Positions 14,006 to 25,189 are shown, counted from the first letter of the stretch. The stretch: DNA of 64,000 nt from Loripinus fragilis (GCA_964019695.1 OZ026515.1:136272549-136336548); one strand, 5' to 3'. A program made the numbers and translations. The notes: generated by a model not told the origin, from the sequence alone.

Positions 14006-14527
14006 AGCTTGGGTGAGCAAAATCAGGGTATAAGGTCAATATTCAAAACATAAAACAGAATTGCCTTCCTTTCTTTTAATTTGGGTATGGACATATAACC
14101 TACATAAAAGGAACAAAAATAATAATTGTAATTATATATGTCATGTATAAAAGCTTTAACAGAAACAAAGAGATACAACAAAATTGACATGATTTCATAG
14201 GTATAGATCTATATGAACACAAATTGACAATTTTATGCACAATAAAATTTCCAACACTTACTTTTCAATTGTAACTTAGAATGAAGATCAGGTCTTTGGT
14301 TCATAAAATGCTTGTCACAAAAGCAAACAGTGACTTCTCCATAAGGCAGTCTGATCTGGGTCTACACAATCTTTCTAGGCCATTTTTATCAGCATTCATA
14401 TTTTTTGAACATTTATCAATAGCATGCACAAATGAGCGATGACAAGAACAAATGGATCAAGCTTATACAAAAATTAGGATAAATATTTAAAGTATTGGAT
14501 CTTTGCTAAAATTGACCCATATCATTT

Positions 14528-14655
14528 ACTTAACTCATTTCCTACTAGCGCCTTTTGCAAACAGTTTGAATCCAAACTGTTCGATTTAGATGGTATTCCT
14601 GGAAGAATTTTCCAAAATGTTGATTTTTAAAAAAAAAATCAGCAGACGATATATT
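14528..14655. repeat. Family A hairpin, shortened copy
   Basis: CCTTTTGCAAACAGTTTGAA is followed by TCCAAACTGTTCGATTT, GATGGTATTCCTGG and, at the end, ATCAGCAGACGA. The central arms are partly deleted. Confidence 0.65.
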
Positions 14656-14663
14656 AAAATTCA

Positions 14664-14946
14664 TAATTCACAAGTGGTTTACAGATAGTAACGTAATGAC
14701 ATCCATTATAATGTTGCCCAAAACATGGCAAAATCTTGAGGATTTCATGCAAAAAATGTGACTATTAAGTAATTTTAATGTCATGTGATAAATAGAATCT
14801 AACATTAATGTTCCTGTATTATTGAATTTAGTAAACTTGTTGCAAAAAGCGATAAAATGCTTGGCAAGCCTCACATTTTATCACTTTTCCCCAACTTGTT
14901 TGCTAAATTAAATAAAACATGAGCACTCATGTAAGATCCTCTATGT
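14664..14946. repeat. Family C repeat, copy 1
   Basis: It contains AAGTGGTTTACAGATAGTAA, ATGTCATGTGATAAATAGAA, the palindrome AAAATGCTTGGCAAGCCTCA (with CATTTTATC) and the end AATAAAACATGAGCAC. Confidence 0.72.
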
Positions 14947-15338
14947 AGATCCTGATCAGCTGGCTCCTGATGATTGGGAACCCGAATGTTTTTCATTCAC
15001 AGGATTCAATCTGTTTGACAATGATGTTTTTTCAGGTTATTTTGTTTTGAAAAAGTTAAAATTGAAAATAACCAGCAGGGGACTAAAAAATCACACAAAC
15101 TTTTCTTACAGCACATTCATCTGACATCTAGCTGTACAATATTCTCTTTAAAAAATTCCATCTCCAAAATACGAACATAACAGTAAAGAAATAATTTGAT
15201 TATCAGCATATATTCCCTTCTGAGATATACAATGGATTTCTACAATGAATATATGAGGAGTTAAATAGTTATAACATTCATGCATCACAACTCTGCCTTC
15301 ATGAAAAACTAATCATTTACGCTAAATATTATAAAACA

Positions 15339-15807
15339 TATAAGGCCAGAATTTTTTATTAGTTGATTTACGAACCCTCCTACTGTAATTTTCCTGAAAG
15401 TAGGAAAAAAATAAAATTTAATTTCCCAAAAAATTTTTTTATTTTATCCGCCGACTCAAAATATTATTTGTTTCGTTGATCAAAATAATGTATTTTTGAG
15501 GTTCTGTCTGTGTATTTTTGAGAGTGACACTGTTAAAAGTGATTGTCCTGTCCAGATTTTTAGGAAAATGATAAATTATTTAAAGATTTAATACAGACTG
15601 TTGGTTTACCTATTACTAGTTTTGCTGTTTCTGGAGATATTAAAAAAAAAAAAAAAATGAAAATATTAAAAAAAAAAAAAAAGCTCTGAAAATGACCAGT
15701 TAACTGGTCATTTTCAGAGCTTTTTTTATTTTTATTTTTTCGTCCCCGACCCTAGATCTGAAAAAAAATTCCCGTAAATCAACTAATAAAAAAATTCTGG
15801 CCTTATA
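15339..15807. mobile_element. MITE with ~35-bp inverted ends and a perfect central palindrome
   Basis: The left end TATAAGGCCAGAATTTTTTA continues TTAGTTGATTTACG. The right end CGTAAATCAACTAATAAAAA continues into TTCTGGCCTTATA. TA is at each tip. In the centre (about 15676-15728) is a long perfect palindrome around CTGAAAATGACCAGTTAACT, flanked by A runs on one side and T runs on the other. Confidence 0.82.
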
Positions 15808-15809
15808 GT

Positions 15810-16500
15810 TTACAGATATTTAATACAAAGACCGTGTAGACCCTGATCGGAATGCTCCTGGAGGAAGTCTGATCAGGGCCTTCACTGTTTGCTGTTATGA
15901 CAGTTATAGATGGTGAACAGAAGCATTTGTTGTGTTATAATGTTGCCTTTTAATCAAAATATTTCCACATTTTTCACAAAAATTACTGTTGCTACATTCC
16001 TGGAAAAAGTACCAAATGAAAGCAAATTGATTTATGTAAGTGACATATTTATAAGTTTTCAATTATCTGACATTTATTTATACCAACCATTTGAACACAA
16101 AGGAACATTAAAATGTTAACATTAACATCAATAAGAATTAAATCATTTCAAACTTTACATTCACATCTTCAATTTATGTGCTCTATATGAGAACAAACAA
16201 TGTAATTTTTTTCAATATTTTATTGTAAATTGCTATTAAATATTTTATTTCCATCTGTGTGAGTTTTATGAAACTGCCTTCATATAACTTTGTGACAGTA
16301 TTTTTTTACAAAAAAAATCTGGAAATACAGTTTAAACGGCAACATCAGAAAGTGACAAATACTTTTATCCACCATCTGTATAATGCATGGGTGAAAGTTC
16401 AAAATTTCCAAAATCCTGAACTTTTGAAACTCAAATCTTAAAACTTGCAGTATGCCCACTAAATATTTACAATTTCAATTTTAATGGTCAATTGTTTTTA
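15810..16500. other. Gene-free stretch
   Basis: AT-rich sequence with one family D hairpin (15830-15893). 60-70 codon frames without recognisable content. Nothing else seen. Confidence 0.5.
15830..15893. repeat. Family D short hairpin
   Basis: GTGTAGACCCTGATCGGAAT and GTCTGATCAGGGCCTTCACT. Confidence 0.6.
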
Positions 16501-16795
16501 GACAGACTGTATATAAATAGGAAAACCTATCATAATCTCCCTAATTCAGCATTTTGAGGCTGACTTTCTATGGAAAGTCAGCCTCAAAATCCTGAATTCA
16601 GAAATAATCCTGAAAACTTTGACCCACGATAATGTGAATCAAAGACAAGGTAAATACAATTTAAGGAGAGAACAGTACAATACATTAATTCCAGTCAAAT
16701 TCCAAAATTTTAGAGTACTTATCATAAACAACAAAGACAAATGTATTTCAAATTTACCCTTTCTGAGCTATAACAGAAAAAAAAGGTACATTACT

Positions 16796-17000
16796 CTTTG
16801 CCCCGCTCCAAAAATTTTCATGCTTTATTGTCGTCTGTTGATTTTTTCAAAATAAACTTTTTCGAAAAATTCTCTCAGGAATACCATCTGAGTGTCAAAC
16901 AGATTGGATCAAGATCAAGCCAGACATTGTGTCAGGCCTGATCTGGGTCCAATCTGTTTGTTAAGTTTATGAGCAGAAGACACTAGTAGATAAAGAAACA
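16796..17000. repeat. Family A hairpin
   Basis: GTCGTCTGTTGATTTTTTC, GAATACCATCTGAGTGTCAA, then arms GATTGGATCAAGATCAAGCC / GGCCTGATCTGGGTCCAATC and the end AGACACTAGTAG. Confidence 0.75.
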
Positions 17001-17090
17001 AACAAACTGGCTTGATCCAGTGCATTATGTGGCATCAAATAAGTTTGCGCTGTTTTCTGATAAGATAAACACAATCTTCAGGTACAATAA

Positions 17091-17812
17091 TACATATCAG
17101 CCACAATCTGTGAAAACCAGCCTTAATGACGAAGTGGTCAAAAGTTAGTTAATTGCACACACTTAATCTGGGAAGTGTTAAGAAGAGATCCTGCAATAAT
17201 TATTCTATTAAGTTATCTCAATTATTCATAAAAATATTGTCCTTTGAAACTATACCCTGTCTGAACTTTAACATTCAACATCATTACCAATGATGTCAAA
17301 GTTAAATTCCTGATTTGTGGGTTTTTGGGTGCATGAAAAATATGCAATTTCTTGCCAACATACTGTTTTACTATCCTTAGCATGTGTGCAATGGAATTTG
17401 CAGAAAAATGACATCATTACTAATGGCGTCAAAGTTAAATTCCTGATTTGTGGGTTTTTCGGGTGCATGAAAAATATGCAATTTCTTGCCAACATACTGT
17501 TTTACTATCCTTAGGATGTGTGCAATGGAATTGCAGAAAAAAATGACACTGGTTCATTTTCGCCTAAAGTTTGCATGATGTGAAAACGACTGACCATACT
17601 TTAAAAACTCTGACAGTTGCTAAGGTAAAGTTGTTGCCATGGAAACATATGGCATGATAATGAAGAGGTTTAATCAGAAATAATTGCTATCCACCTGAAT
17701 AGGTTTTAAGGCAACATATAAACATGTCAAATTTCTTTTCAAATGTTTTTTTACTAGACATAAAAAGTCCCAAATGTCATTAAGGCAGGTTTTCACAGAT
17801 CGCGGCTCATAT
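17091..17812. mobile_element. 0.7-kb foldback with a 133-bp internal tandem duplication
   Basis: The inverted ends are AATCTGTGAAAACCAGCCTT (17103-) and the complement of AAGGCAGGTTTTCACAGATC (17783-17802). Inside, a block starting TCAAAGTTAAATTCCTGATT occurs at 17296 and again at 17429, a near-identical 133-bp tandem repeat. The 65-75 codon frames here are by-products of that duplication. Confidence 0.7.
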
Positions 17813-17988
17813 ATATTGTAATTTTGAAATTCATGCCTGTGACCCCTTGAGATAAGTAATGGATCATCCAGACCTTATTGTATTACTAAATGGGATGGAA
17901 GATTTCATAGAATGCAAAGGATTAAAAGTTCGTCTTATTGAGCTGATATGTTCTTATAGTAGGTACGGCTTCCAGATAAGAGGAAGTA

Positions 17989-19272
17989 CAGTGCAATCCC
18001 TCTATAACACATTATGCTTGGGGTCCATAGAAATAGACTGTGTTATAAGTGAAATCGTGTTATAGAGGGACAATTTCACAAAGGAATTATAGTAGAATTA
18101 AGATGAAATGGTCAATTTCACAAAGGAATTATAGTTGAATTACCATGAAATGGTCAATTTCACAAAGGAATAGTAGGAAAATTAATATGAAATGGTCAAT
18201 TACACAAAGGAATTATAGTAGAATTACCATGAAATGGTCAATTTCACAAAGGAATAGTAGGAAAATTAATATGCAAAGGTCAATTTCACAAAGGAATAGT
18301 AGGAAAATTAATATGAAATGGTCAATTTCACAAAGGAATTATAGTAGAATTACCATGAAATGGTCAATTTCACAAAGGAATAGTAGGAAAATTAATATGA
18401 AATGGTCAATTACACAAAGGAATTATAGTAGAATTACCATGAAATGGTCAATTTCACAAAGGAATAGTAGGAAAATTAATATGCAAAGGTCAATTTCACA
18501 AAGGAATAGTAGGAAAATTAATATGAAATGGTCAATTTCACAAAGGAATAGTAGGAAAATTAATATGAAATGGTCAATTTCACAAAGGAATAGTAGGAAA
18601 ATTAATATGAAATGGTCAATTTCACAAAGGAATTATAGTAGAATTACCATGAAATGATCAATTTCACAAAGGAAAAGTAGGAAAATTAATATGAAATGGT
18701 CAATTTCACAAAGGAATTATAGTAGAATTACCATGAAATGGTCAATTTCACAAAGGAATAGTAGGAAAATTAATATGAAATGGTCAATTTCACAAAGGAA
18801 TAGTAGGAAAATTAATATGAAATGGTCAATTTCACAAAGGAATAGTAGGAAAATTAATATGAAATGGTCAATTTCACAAAGTAATAGTAGGAAAATTAAT
18901 ATGAAATGGTCAATTTCACAAAGGAATAGTAGGAAAATTAATATGAAATGGTCAATTTCACAAAGGAATTATAGTAGAATTACCATGAAATGGTCAATTT
19001 CACAAAGGAAAAGTAGGAAAATTAATATGAAATGGTCAATTTCACAAAGGAATTATAGTAGAATTACCATGAAATGGTCAATTTCACAAAGGAATAGTAG
19101 GAAAATTAATATGAAATGGTCAATTTCACTAAGGAATTATAGTAGAATTACCATGAAATGGTCAATTTCACAAAGGAAAAGTAGGAAAATTAATATGCAA
19201 AGGTCAATTTCACTAAGGAATTATAGGAAAATGACCATGGTCATAGGACATTTTCTTATAATTCCTTTGTAA
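17989..19272. mobile_element. Family F hairpin element expanded by an internal minisatellite
   Basis: It begins AGTGCAATCCCTCTATAACA and GGGGTCCATAGAAATAG, as in the other F copies, and ends with ATTTTCTTATAATTCCTTTG. In normal F copies the two arms (AATTTCACAAAGGAATTATA / TATAATTCCTTTGTAAA) are separated by about 30-60 bp. Here about 1.2 kb of 42-bp repeats derived from the left arm lies between them. Confidence 0.78.
18085..19260. repeat. 42-bp minisatellite, about 28 units, open in one frame
   Basis: Each 42-bp unit begins AAATGGTCAATTTCACAAAG. Two main unit types differ in the second half: GAATTATAGTAGAATTACC and GAATAGTAGGAAAATTAAT. Rarer variants have CAAAGG for AAATGG, or ATTACACA for ATTTCACA. 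As 42 is a multiple of 3 and the unit has no stop in one frame, it forms 170- and 193-codon open frames of the 14-residue repeat MKWSISQRNSRKIN. A single TGA at about 18655 separates them. The frame is a by-product of the repeat and is not called a gene. Confidence 0.93.
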
Positions 19273-19844
19273 ACTTGGGACAGTTCTTTTAAGTACACAC
19301 AACTTGTCTTATTTCGTAAATAAGAAAATAAATTTTAATTTGGCACTCTTATCTAGAAGCCTGAATCCTATACCCTATACATTTATTGCACTGGATGTTG
19401 TGAAATACTCTGAAAACCTTTTTATAACACTTTGAACAGACATTATTGTTTTTTTCTTTAATGATACATTAACCATGTACATGTACTGCGAAAATGTGTA
19501 CCAGTGGTACGTTTGAAAACAAAGAGGCAGATAAGCCTAGGTACTTGGACAGTCTGGTCAGCAATTTTGTTATTCTGTGTTTGAAAACTATTGATAGCAT
19601 GATACATGCATGATACATGCTTCATTCAAATCTTTAAGATACTAGCCAGTCTCTACAGCTGAGCAGGTTAACCTGCTGATAAACTCTGAGGATAGATTTT
19701 CTTGCTTTGTCGCTCAATAATTGTAAGTGTTAATGGGAAGATTATGCATAAAAGGATGCCGTTGGCTCAATTTGAGCTGAGACACCTTCCTTTATCCAAA
19801 ATGAAAATATTGCAGCAAGCTCACGAGATTTTGTTATTCATTAC

Positions 19845-20092
19845 AGTGCAGTCCCTTTATAACGCTATGTTTGGGGTCCATAGTTACTAATCATGGACTG
19901 TCTTATAATTGATTTGTGTTATAGTGACAATTTTACAAAGGAAATATAGGAAGTTGACCACTTCATGGTCATTTTCCTAGAATTCCTTTACAAAATTCTG
20001 TGGTAAAAAAATCAGGGGGCAATAACATGACCTTGTTTTATTCAACTCTGTGTTATAACAAGACCATTTATAAAGGAACTACACTATATATA
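19845..20092. repeat. Family F hairpin, copy 2 (unexpanded form)
   Basis: CAGTGCAGTCCCTTTATAAC, then GGGGTCCATAGTTAC, arms ATTTTACAAAGGAAATATAG and CTAGAATTCCTTTACAAAAT, ending TTATAAAGGAACTACACTAT. It shows the short arrangement from which the 42-bp array grew. Confidence 0.75.
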
Positions 20093-20749
20093 GGCCAGCA
20101 GCAAAGGTCGAGATAAGTCTAATTAGCATATATGTTTTAAAAATGACTAAACATTTATAAGACAAGAATCATATAACTCATAGGCTCATTTTACTTAAAT
20201 ATATTTTCTTCTGAAAACATTGTTACCATGCTCAATGGGGGCATCTTATAAAGCTTCTTCAACCAAGTACATGTACTCAGTTCATGTGATAGTGGTATTC
20301 AGCCTATCAGCATATGTTAAGCCTTCGTTAACCCATTACTCCATATTATATTTTTAGACCATGACATCATTTTCTATTTTTAGACAACATTGAAAAAAAT
20401 AAGAAAATTTAAGTTAAGTTTGAATGTTTTTAAAAATATAATGGAAAATGGAGCATTTGCTCCAAAAGTGCAAATGCTCCTTTGTCCATAGTATTTTCAA
20501 ATATATGATATTTCAAAGGTTTCAAAAGGACTTATTATGGGGTAAAGGGTTAAATGCACATGTCCATCTATCATAGTATTAAAGCCTGATTGTCAAGATG
20601 TTGTTTCTGAACCTTCATCTGCTTACAGGCTTTGTGTGAGCATATGTACAGTCTTGTCCGAGCCTACGCTGCTCATCTTTGCAATACCAAAATCTCATAA
20701 GCTGGCTGGCGATATTTTTTGGTAAAGAGATAAGAAAACTGTAATTTGT

Positions 20750-21135
20750 CTGTACCCCAAAGAGGGTACTCTCATTTTTTCTTCTTCATATGTAGGCTCA
20801 TTCCCAGCATCTACTGTTCACCCCCCATAAATATCAGGAATTTCAAGCACCCAAAAAAAAATATTTGAAATTTTAGCAACCCAAAAATATACCCCCATTC
20901 TGTACCTTGATCTTAAAAAAGACCCTAAAATGCATAGAAATGACCCCTAAATATAGTCCAATTTTGAGATGACCCCATAAAATATCCACAAAATCTTCAT
21001 ACCCCAAAAATATTCATTTTTCTGAAAACCCCAAAATTATTGAAATTCAAAATTTTGAACCCCAAACAAATGGCCTGAGCCCATTTGAATGTATGAAAAT
21101 ATTAGAGTACTTCCCCCTAGGGTCTGTACCTCCTT
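20750..21135. repeat. Element of degenerate ~30-35 bp repeats with ACCCCAAAAATAT
   Basis: The inverted ends carry AGAGGGTACTCTCATTTTT (left) and AATATTAGAGTACTTCCCCC (right). Between them ACCCCHAAAATAT-like motifs recur about every 30-35 bp at least seven times (ACCCCTAAATATAG, ACCCCATAAAATATC, ACCCCAAAAATATTC, ACCCCAAAATTATTG). Confidence 0.65.
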
Positions 21136-21579
21136 AATATGTGGGGTTACTCATTAATTACTGTAAGCTCCACATGCCAAACAGCTGCTCTCAAAATAAA
21201 AACTCTCATAATACAATTTTAATTTTGAACAATAATTCTGCTTACATTTGTACATTATATTACATATAGACAAAAACTTGAGAGGACAAATAATGCCTTC
21301 ACATTATACACATATTTTAAACAAACTAAAGATGGATAAACTTACACAAACATAATGATCTTATAAATAAACAAAAAGTCTATACAAAACAATAAACAAA
21401 TGAGCATTTAATGATCATGGTGGGATATTTTATGCTATAAACAAGTCTATGTGAAGATTACCCCTTGTCTCCCCTATATCATGTATGATAAACATTCTAA
21501 AATTTCCAACACTTTTTTTTCTGTTCGCAAATTAAATGTTTATCAGTGCTGGAAGCCACAAAATGCTTGAATGACAAAC

Positions 21580-21652
21580 AGGGAAGACCCTGATCAGACT
21601 GCTTCTTCAGAAGCAGCCTGATCTGGGTCTGCACTGTTTGTCTATGCCATTA
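21580..21652. repeat. Family D short hairpin
   Basis: AAGACCCTGATCAGACTGCT / AGCAGCCTGATCTGGGTCTG, ending CACTGTTTGTC. Confidence 0.7.
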
Positions 21653-21812
21653 TGGCAGTCAATTTGTGTTTGAAATTTTAAAACATATACTGTATTGTTT
21701 TGTTTGGGGCAATAGTTACTTTCATCAGTCTTTCAGTCATATGACGATCAGATATCCTCTAACATTACTCTGAGCAGGTTTTTATCAAGCTGTTCACCAT
21801 TACCCTATAAAG

Positions 21813-22033
21813 TTGACAGCAGCCCGTTGAACTTGCAGGAGATGGCAAAACACAAGTAGTGTCGGCGAGATGCTTGAAGAGCTTGAGTGGCCATCTCTTG
21901 AGGCCTGTAGGGATCGTTCTCCCTGCTTCTCTTTCATAAGATACATTGTGGTGCTGTGTCTATAGAAAAGTACAAGTATCCAAAAATTTGCACTCCCTGG
22001 CGTAATGATCGGCATCGATCGAGCCAGTATCTA
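21813..22033 (+). pseudogene. LINE reverse-transcriptase C-terminal fragment
   Basis: The plus-strand frame reads WQNTSSVGEMLEELEWPSLE and then ACRDRSPCFSFIRYIVV, after LTAAR. This fits the conserved post-thumb region of RTE/CR1/jockey-like RTs (-AARW...NTSSV..ML..L.WPSL..RR...R...-). In-frame stops are present and both ends are lost. The fragment is GC-richer than its flanks, which also produces a 71-codon minus-strand shadow frame. Confidence 0.7.
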
Positions 22034-22459
22034 AAGAATGAAATAAAGTGTACTCATATTTATGCCGGTAACTGACAACTTCCCAAATTTTCAAAATTTT
22101 CTAACTGCCTGGTATCTGCTGCCATCTGGGGAAAATGACAAAAGGTGCTTTATCTCCAAACAATGACTATATGTACAATGAATATGATAACATGTAAATT
22201 AACCCTATATCACTCAGGACGATTGAAAAGCTGAGTGAAATAGGGACTCACATCGCTGTCAAAAAGACAAGTTAAGAATTATCCTACAATTATTAGCCCT
22301 TAAAGTGCCACCAAATTTATGCATCAGACAGTATTTTCAATCTTTGTCAATACTTTACGAAACTAAATATTTTCACCCAAAATCGAAGATATATCACAAA
22401 ATTTACTGTCTGCTGCAATCTTGGTAGGCCCATTAACAGTTAAGCCTTGTCCTGCTGAT

Positions 22460-22600
22460 ATTGTCGTCTGCTAATTTTTTTCAAAATAAACTTTTTCAAA
22501 ACATTCTTTCAGGAATACCATCAGAGTGTAAAACAGAATGGATCCAGATCAGGCCCGACATTATCAGCAGACGACACTAGTAGGCAGAGAGTTAAATATA
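22460..22600. repeat. Family A hairpin, half copy
   Basis: GTCGTCTGCTAATTTTTTTC and GGATCCAGATCAGGCCCGAC jump directly to ATTATCAGCAGACGACACTA, so one arm is deleted. Confidence 0.65.
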
Positions 22601-23013
22601 GTATAGGTTCAGATCAGCCAGTTTTTGAATGCACAGTTTCCCGTGCCATTTGAGAATAACTTCTATTCAATATGCTACTGACCTGGTTAGAAAACAGAAT
22701 TGGGTGTAGGCACATTAACCCTTTAACATATGGGGTAGGCGGTGACCATTAACTCATTTATTTTAAACAGAACTGTGTTTCCAACCATCAAAAAGAATGC
22801 TTTCAATTGCAGACATACACATATTATTCATAATATTAAATTTGTAATCAAAAACATTGTTTTCAGCAATCATACATCATTTTGATATATATCAGTGTGT
22901 TTGCGGTCGCCATCTACACTGTGTGTTAAAGCACGCCTAATATTATCAGCAGACGACCTTTATAAATTTTGAAACAGAAGATACACATAAAATATCAGCC
23001 TTTTTTCACCAAA

Positions 23014-23230
23014 AATTAACCCTTAAAGGGCTACCTATAATTTGCAGCAGACGACAATTTCAAATTTTGCCGCTTTTTCAAAATAACAAATAAGGCATGA
23101 TATTTCATGAGAATCATCTGCTGGCAGACAATTCTCATGTAAAATCATACCTTATTTTTGCGAAAACTGGGAAAGATGTCCCAAAAATTGTCGTCTGCTG
23201 CAGTTGTGATTGGCGCTTTAAGGGTTAAAA
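23014..23230. repeat. Inverted-repeat element with TTAACCCTTAAAG ends
   Basis: TTAACCCTTAAAGGGCTACC and GCAGCAGACGACAATTTC at left pair with AAATTGTCGTCTGCTGCAGT and GCGCTTTAAGGGTTAAA at right. The centre is GATTTTACATGAGAATTGTC on the minus strand. It shares CAGCAGACGAC with family A. Confidence 0.7.
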
Positions 23231-23441
23231 AGACATTACAAAATATGTCACCTTGGCACTTAAATGGCTAATCTATTCAGCAGGACAAGGGTCCAGAGGT
23301 GCAGACCAGCCTGCACAGATGGAAAACTTTGAATACTGCTCCCAAATATTCGTCTCTTCTAACTAGATGAGATTACCCTAAATATTATGACAAAACTAGC
23401 AAAACAAACCTACATTTATCTGGATCGGAATAGGTTACTAT

Positions 23442-24356
23442 GTACTGTCCTGCCAGCCAAGAGTGACAGTGATGTCATGTTTTGTTAACAAAGTTATTAG
23501 GGACTTAGAATCGATAGATCACTTGTGTATTAATCCTATCCATACGATAGGATTAATACACAAGTGGTGTAACAATTTGCATTAGCTCAAGTGGAGTGTA
23601 CAAGTTAATGTTTTACTTAACAATTGTAAACCACAGGAGCTTGAAGTTTGGTCCTTATATAACCTATATAGCCTGTAAACCAAAAGCTCACGTTGTCATT
23701 ACGTAGTAATGACCAGGAGTGAAACTAAGCTCTCGGTAGCCATTTCCGCTCCAGTTTCTGGTCAATCGGCAGTGAATGTTGCAACGGCTTTGTACGCCAA
23801 ATCGTGCGCGACGTCAACGTCACACAATCTTTGAAATACAACGGTTTCAGCTTTGAATTTCCGCAAAGTTAATGAAAAACAGAACTTTTCGTGATAAGTA
23901 AATGTAAGGGTTTGATTTATTTAATATTCTGAACACATTTAACTGATTGTTTCATTTTTTGGTTGAAGAGTTTGTACGTTTTGAAACGTATTTTCTCCAA
24001 GTGTTACGAAGGCTCGGATTCACTGCATCAAACCGGATACTGGAGCCGGAATGGCTACCAGTATTTTTTCCTTATTTTCAAACGCTCATTATTTTGACTC
24101 AGTGATATGTCAGAAAAAGTTATCCATGCCTCGCATGCCCTGTTGACATAGTTTTATGGTTAGATGTTCAGTTTTTGCCAAAACCTGCTGGTAACGGCGA
24201 TTCAAAGGTGCCTGAAATTTAGTTTCACTCCTGGTCATTACTACATTGTGAGCTTTTGGTTTTGAGGCTATAGGGGTGATTTAAGGATCGAACTTCAAGC
24301 TCCTGTGTTGTAAACAAAACACTGCATCACTGTCACTCTTGGCTTGCAGGACAGTA
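23442..24356. mobile_element. Large foldback element with nested inverted arms
   Basis: The outer ends ACTGTCCTGCCAGCCAAGAG and TGACAGTGATG are repeated inverted at 24320-24353. A second pair of arms of about 95 bp (23630-23728 and 24220-24312) begins CACAGGAGCTTGAAGTTTGG. A third pair surrounds the centre (GCCATTTCCGCTCCAG / CTGGAGCCGGAATGGC). The nested arms make it a three-layer foldback. No long open frame. Confidence 0.72.
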
Positions 24357-24448
24357 GTTAATACATTTTAGACACATTACGAGGTAGTCACATGGATGTT
24401 GTTAAAATTATAAACAGAACAAAACAGAGACACTGAAGGACATATTAA

Positions 24449-24641
24449 CTATTTGCCTACTGGGTAATTTTTCATGTTTTTGTCATCTGCTGATTCTAGC
24501 AAAATCAACTTTTTAAGAATACCATCAAAGTGTCAAACAGTTTGGATCCAGATCAGGCCCGAAATTCTGTCGGGCCTGATCTGGGTCCAAACTGTTTGCA
24601 AAGGTTATCAACCAACGACACTAGTAGGCAAAAAGTTAATT
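24449..24641. repeat. Family A hairpin, near-complete reference copy
   Basis: Left TTTGCCTACTGGGTAATTTT, then TCATCTGCTGATTC and arms CAAACAGTTTGGATCCAGAT / ATCTGGGTCCAAACTGTTTG around CCCGAAATTCTGTCGGG. Right end ACTAGTAGGCAAAAAGTTAA. Confidence 0.8.
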
Positions 24642-24776
24642 AACCAAACTTATGTTTACCGTACCTACACTAAATATTCAGACATATTACTTCATCAACA
24701 TACTTGTTCTAAATTTAGAACTTATCCTGACAGGTCCAGATTAAAAAAAATCAGGGTAAAAATGTGAATATTTTCT

Positions 24777-25125
24777 TACCCATTAGTTGACGCATTTGCT
24801 GTTGGTGCCCAAAAGAATCAACTCATTGAGACAATGCTTTTGACCACCCAAACCATGCTTTGGTTGAGAAATAAGAAAATTTTGTTTGATTTTATCTTTA
24901 CGTCCCATCAACAATCTTTCAATTAAACAGGGACGAGTCTTCCTGGGTTGAACCAGTACTAAGCTAGGATAAATGTGTCTTGCTCAAGGACCACAACGCA
25001 GTGACAACAGTGAGGCTCGAACCCGCGGCCTCTGGGTCTTGAGTCAAGCACTCTACCACTGAGCCACTGCGCTCCCGAAATAAGAAAATAAACATTTATA
25101 AATTACACACTCTTATAAAGAGGTA
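24777..25125. repeat. Family G repeat interrupted by SINE copy 3
   Basis: GGTGCCCAAAAGAATCAACT and CATTGAGACAATGCTTTTGA form the hairpin. GAAATAAGAAAAT is duplicated around the SINE. Confidence 0.6.
24881..25076 (-). mobile_element. tRNA-derived SINE, copy 3
   Basis: A full-length copy with 13-bp target duplication GAAATAAGAAAAT (24868-24880, 25077-25089). It is inserted in a family G repeat that continues on both sides. Confidence 0.9.
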
Positions 25126-25189
25126 ATAAAGTGGCGGCTTATCCATTTTACAACCTAATGTTGTGTGTAATAGGTAGTGATAGAAAGGC

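Noticed and set aside
18085..19260. CRISPR-like array
   Set aside because: The repeats are directly contiguous with no unique spacers, and the sequence is eukaryotic.
18145..19272. 170- and 193-codon open frames of 14-residue repeats as genes
   Set aside because: They follow entirely from a 42-bp tandem repeat lacking a stop in one frame. The repeat derives from a hairpin element, and there is no promoter, splice or family evidence.
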